From contig CAMIWY010000006.1 of the NCBI GenBank assembly GCA_946402595.1, positions 1 to 14,403 of the forward strand: 14,403 nucleotides of DNA, given 5' to 3'. The notes below the pieces were generated by a model. The model made no database searches and was not told the origin of the DNA. It worked only from the letters and a program-made list of their open reading frames with translations. This DNA comes from an uncultured Clostridia bacterium. Its GTDB lineage: Bacteria > Bacillota > Clostridia > Peptostreptococcales > Anaerovoracaceae. The translations under genes were made by a program, and so were the position numbers. This document shows, one piece after another, positions 12,245 through 14,403 of the stretch. Each line of letters opens with the position of its first letter. Position 1 is the stretch's first letter.

Positions 12245-13549
12245 TCAGTCCTGAATATTCAGCATGCCTTTCTTATAAAGCGTATCGAGACTCTTGATGA
12301 CTCCGTATCTCGAGTGCTCATATGTAAGTCCGCCCTGGAAGTATGCGATATACGGCTCTCTCAGAGGCGCATCTGCGCTGAGCTCGATGGATGAGCCCTG
12401 AACGAATGCACCTGCCGCCATGACGACCTGATCCTGATAGCCTGGCATGTCCCATGGAACCGGTGATACATAGGCATCCACCGGTGATGCAGCCTGGATA
12501 GCCTGGCAGAAAGCAACGGTCCTGTCAGGGTCAAGGAACTTGATAGCCTGTATGATGTCGCTCCTCGGAGCCATTGCAGGCGGCATGACCTCGAATCCCA
12601 GGCTGTCATATACGACACCTGCGAGCATCGCGCCTTTGACTGCCGCATTTACGACTTTAGGTGCGAGGAACATTCCCTGCAGCACGTGGCGGTTCTGGCC
12701 GTATGTGAGTCCGCATTCTGCACCGATTCCCGGGCATGTCAGTCTGTAGGAGATCTTCTCAATCAGGTCTTCCCTGCCGACGATATATCCGCCGGAAAGA
12801 GCTATTCCGCCGCCCGGGTTCTTGATAAGTGAGCCTGCCATGACATCGACTCCGAAGTCTGTCGGCTCGATCGTGTCCACAAATTCTCCGTAGCAGTTGT
12901 CGAGCATGACAATGATCGAAGGATCTGTCTCATGCACCATCTCAGTGACTTTGCGGATGCTGTCTATGGATATAGCCGGTCTCCAGTCGTATCCTGTGGA
13001 TCTCTGCATCGCGACTACTCTTGTCTTGTCTGTTATCGCTGCCCTGATGGCGTCAAGGTCCACATCGAGGTCGTCATCAAGAGAAACCTCGTTATAGAGG
13101 ATGCCGTAATCAAGCAGCGTTCCGTTGAATGTGCCGTCACTGTACTTGCCTATGACAGTCTCAAGAGTGTCATACGGGGACCCGGTCACCTCAAGAAGCT
13201 CATCGCCCGGCTTGAGGATGCCGAAGAGCGTGGTCGCTATGGCATGCGTCCCGTTTACTATATTCGGTCTGACAAGAGCGGCCTCCGTGTTGAAAATCGA
13301 GGAGTATACCCTCTCTACAGCGGCACGTCCCGGATCGTCATATCCGTATCCTGTGCTCCAGTCAAAATGAGTTGCGTTAATGTGATTCTCCTGAAATGCT
13401 CTGAGCACCTTCATCTGGCATACAGCGCAGATATCGTCTAGCTCAGCGAATCTGTCAGCGAGTTTTGCCTCGGCTGCTTCTACTGTATCGAGCACCTCAG
13501 GAGCAATGTGAAATTCGTTAATTAGATAATTTCTGTAAGTATTATTCAT
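12245..13549 (-). CDS. Methionine gamma-lyase family PLP protein (aluminium-resistance/YnbB type)
   Basis: The 434-residue protein has the fold-type I PLP pattern of the Met_gamma_lyase family (PF06838). It shows FDWSTGYGYDDPGR (62-75), PNIVNGTHAIA (95-105), VMLDNCYGEF (214-223, Asp217) and AGSLIKNPGGGIA (238-250) with the likely Schiff-base Lys243. A conserved GAECGLTYGQNRHVLQG-type region follows. Members are annotated as methionine gamma-lyase or aluminium-resistance proteins, but the substrate is not established for this branch. The ATG at 13549 has no clear ribosome binding site; a TATAAT overlaps the start codon (13548-13553) without a -35. The recombinase gene ends 33 bases upstream. 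Despite the name and the nearby met genes, it is not in the metY-metA transcript. Confidence 0.92.
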   Translation of the reverse strand: MNNTYRNYLINEFHIAPEVLDTVEAAEAKLADRFAELDDICAVCQMKVLRAFQENHINATHFDWSTGYGYDDPGRAAVERVYSSIFNTEAALVRPNIVNGTHAIATTLFGILKPGDELLEVTGSPYDTLETVIGKYSDGTFNGTLLDYGILYNEVSLDDDLDVDLDAIRAAITDKTRVVAMQRSTGYDWRPAISIDSIRKVTEMVHETDPSIIVMLDNCYGEFVDTIEPTDFGVDVMAGSLIKNPGGGIALSGGYIVGREDLIEKISYRLTCPGIGAECGLTYGQNRHVLQGMFLAPKVVNAAVKGAMLAGVVYDSLGFEVMPPAMAPRSDIIQAIKFLDPDRTVAFCQAIQAASPVDAYVSPVPWDMPGYQDQVVMAAGAFVQGSSIELSADAPLREPYIAYFQGGLTYEHSRYGVIKSLDTLYKKGMLNIQD

Positions 13550-13582
13550 TATATTGGATTTCAGTTCTTAAAAAATAACGTA

Positions 13583-14403
13583 CTATTCTTCCGTGCGCTC
13601 TATCTCCCACTCCATGTCGTTGACGAGATCACGTTTTACATTCATCTTGTGCTGTGCATACAGCTGTGTAGTGGTGACCTGCTCATGGTCAAGAAGTGCC
13701 TGCACATCATATATGGAATTGCCGCGGCCGATAAGAGAAGTCGCAGCTGTGGCTCTCAGCTTGTGCGGGCTGTATCCTGCATCGCGGGAAGTCCCGAGCG
13801 CGATGGACGTATATTTCTTCACGAGATCCCGTATAGCCCTCTCTGTGATGCGCCTGCCCTGAAGTGACAGGAAGAGAGCATCCTCAGAGGCCGTATTCTG
13901 GGCTATGACGGCTTTTCTCTCGGTGATCATGTAATCAGTCACCGCCATTACTACAGAGCGGTTAAGCGGCATTACGGACTCTTTGCCCCTCTTGCGGTAG
14001 ATCTTGAACTCCCCTCTTGTGAAGTTGAATGACGAGACGTTGAGCTGCTGCAGCTCGCTTAGTCTCAGGCCGTATGTGACAAAGAGCATCAGGATAGCCT
14101 TGTCCCTCAGCTTGGTCTTCTCCCAGTAGACCTTCTCGTGATCGGTCAGACCCGTCCCGTTGGTGACAGCATCCAGCATGACCATTACTTCATTGTCCTG
14201 GAGAGCCTTGATCTCCCTCTCGCCCGGTTTCTGCACTCTTATAGGGTCAAAACCATCGGTTATATTGCGTTCGATGATCCCGTCCCTGTAGAGCTGCTTG
14301 AAGAGAACGGATACTGATGACTTCTTGCGGGAGAGCGTCTTGTTGTTGTTCTCATACATTGTCACAGTCTTTCCGTCATCCACCCTGTATCTGCGGCAGT
14401 AAT
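13583..14403 (-). CDS. Tyrosine recombinase, XerC/D-like (5' end outside the window)
   Basis: The frame is open to the window edge, so this is a partial gene; a GTG at 14381-14383 is a possible internal start but is unlikely because the coding pattern continues upstream of it (YCRRYRV). Numbering from that GTG gives the end of the SAM-like core-binding domain (to about 50) and a full catalytic domain. The catalytic set is complete: Arg107 (TYGLRLSE), Lys131 (IYRKRGKESVMPL), His207 and Arg210 (SPHKLRAT), His233 (LLDHEQ) and Tyr242 (TQLYAQ). It would cut and rejoin DNA through Tyr242. No attachment sites or phage genes adjoin it and it leads a housekeeping operon, so it looks like a resident chromosomal recombinase rather than an element's integrase. 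Confidence 0.9.
   Translation of the reverse strand, partial: YCRRYRVDDGKTVTMYENNNKTLSRKKSSVSVLFKQLYRDGIIERNITDGFDPIRVQKPGEREIKALQDNEVMVMLDAVTNGTGLTDHEKVYWEKTKLRDKAILMLFVTYGLRLSELQQLNVSSFNFTRGEFKIYRKRGKESVMPLNRSVVMAVTDYMITERKAVIAQNTASEDALFLSLQGRRITERAIRDLVKKYTSIALGTSRDAGYSPHKLRATAATSLIGRGNSIYDVQALLDHEQVTTTQLYAQHKMNVKRDLVNDMEWEIERTEE

Noticed and set aside
12245..13549. Calling this gene a true methionine gamma-lyase (megL) or part of the met operon
   Set aside because: It belongs to the separate PF06838-type branch whose substrate is not established, and a terminator and two other genes separate it from metY.
13583..14403. Integrase of a prophage or integrative element
   Set aside because: No phage or conjugation genes, no tRNA and no direct repeats are visible next to it, and housekeeping genes follow closely.

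Overview
The window looks like ordinary chromosome of a low-to-mid GC anaerobic Firmicute of class Clostridia. The evidence is strong AGGAGG-type ribosome binding sites, a Gram-positive lipoprotein, a DUF600/YezG-like protein, a YneA-like LysM protein behind LexA boxes of the clostridial form, and a Firmicute-type MetA/MetY pair. I cannot fix family or genus; a Lachnospiraceae- or Anaerovoracaceae-like host is only a guess. There are no tRNA or rRNA genes, CRISPR arrays or insertion sequences.

Left part (1-5045, + strand): small, mostly unrecognised envelope genes. First come a two-TM protein, a DUF600/YezG-like protein and a lipoprotein. A 226-base leader follows, with an extended -10 promoter, two possible small ORFs and foldable RNA, then a low-molecular-weight tyrosine phosphatase and its terminator. 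After that come a three-TM acidic protein and a membrane-anchored protein with a 3D-like (double-psi beta-barrel) end, then a small basic two-TM protein. A bidirectional terminator separates these from the converging homoserine dehydrogenase gene.

Middle (5147-8516): homoserine dehydrogenase (minus) is divergent from a 53-residue two-TM peptide and a two-TM protein (plus). A 282-base non-coding stretch with several inverted repeats follows, then a lone ribbon-helix-helix antitoxin (minus). Next is a YneA-like LysM protein (minus) whose perfect TTGACA-N17-TATAAT promoter is covered by three evenly spaced LexA-type boxes.

Right part (8555-14403, all minus): metY-metA form an operon for homocysteine synthesis by the O-acetylhomoserine route. 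MetA has Glu111, the acetyl-CoA-type residue, and homoserine would come from the homoserine dehydrogenase in the same window. Upstream lies a compact set: tyrosine recombinase (cut by the window edge), methionine gamma-lyase-family PLP enzyme, TVP38/TMEM64 membrane protein and YbaK Cys-tRNA(Pro) deacylase, with gaps of 33, 7 and 9 bases and a hairpin pair at the end.

The best-supported unusual signals are the triple SOS operator on the LysM gene, the leader of the phosphatase gene, the unlisted 53-residue membrane peptide, and a 3D-like domain whose first conserved Asp appears to be Asn. I see no clear new multi-gene system.
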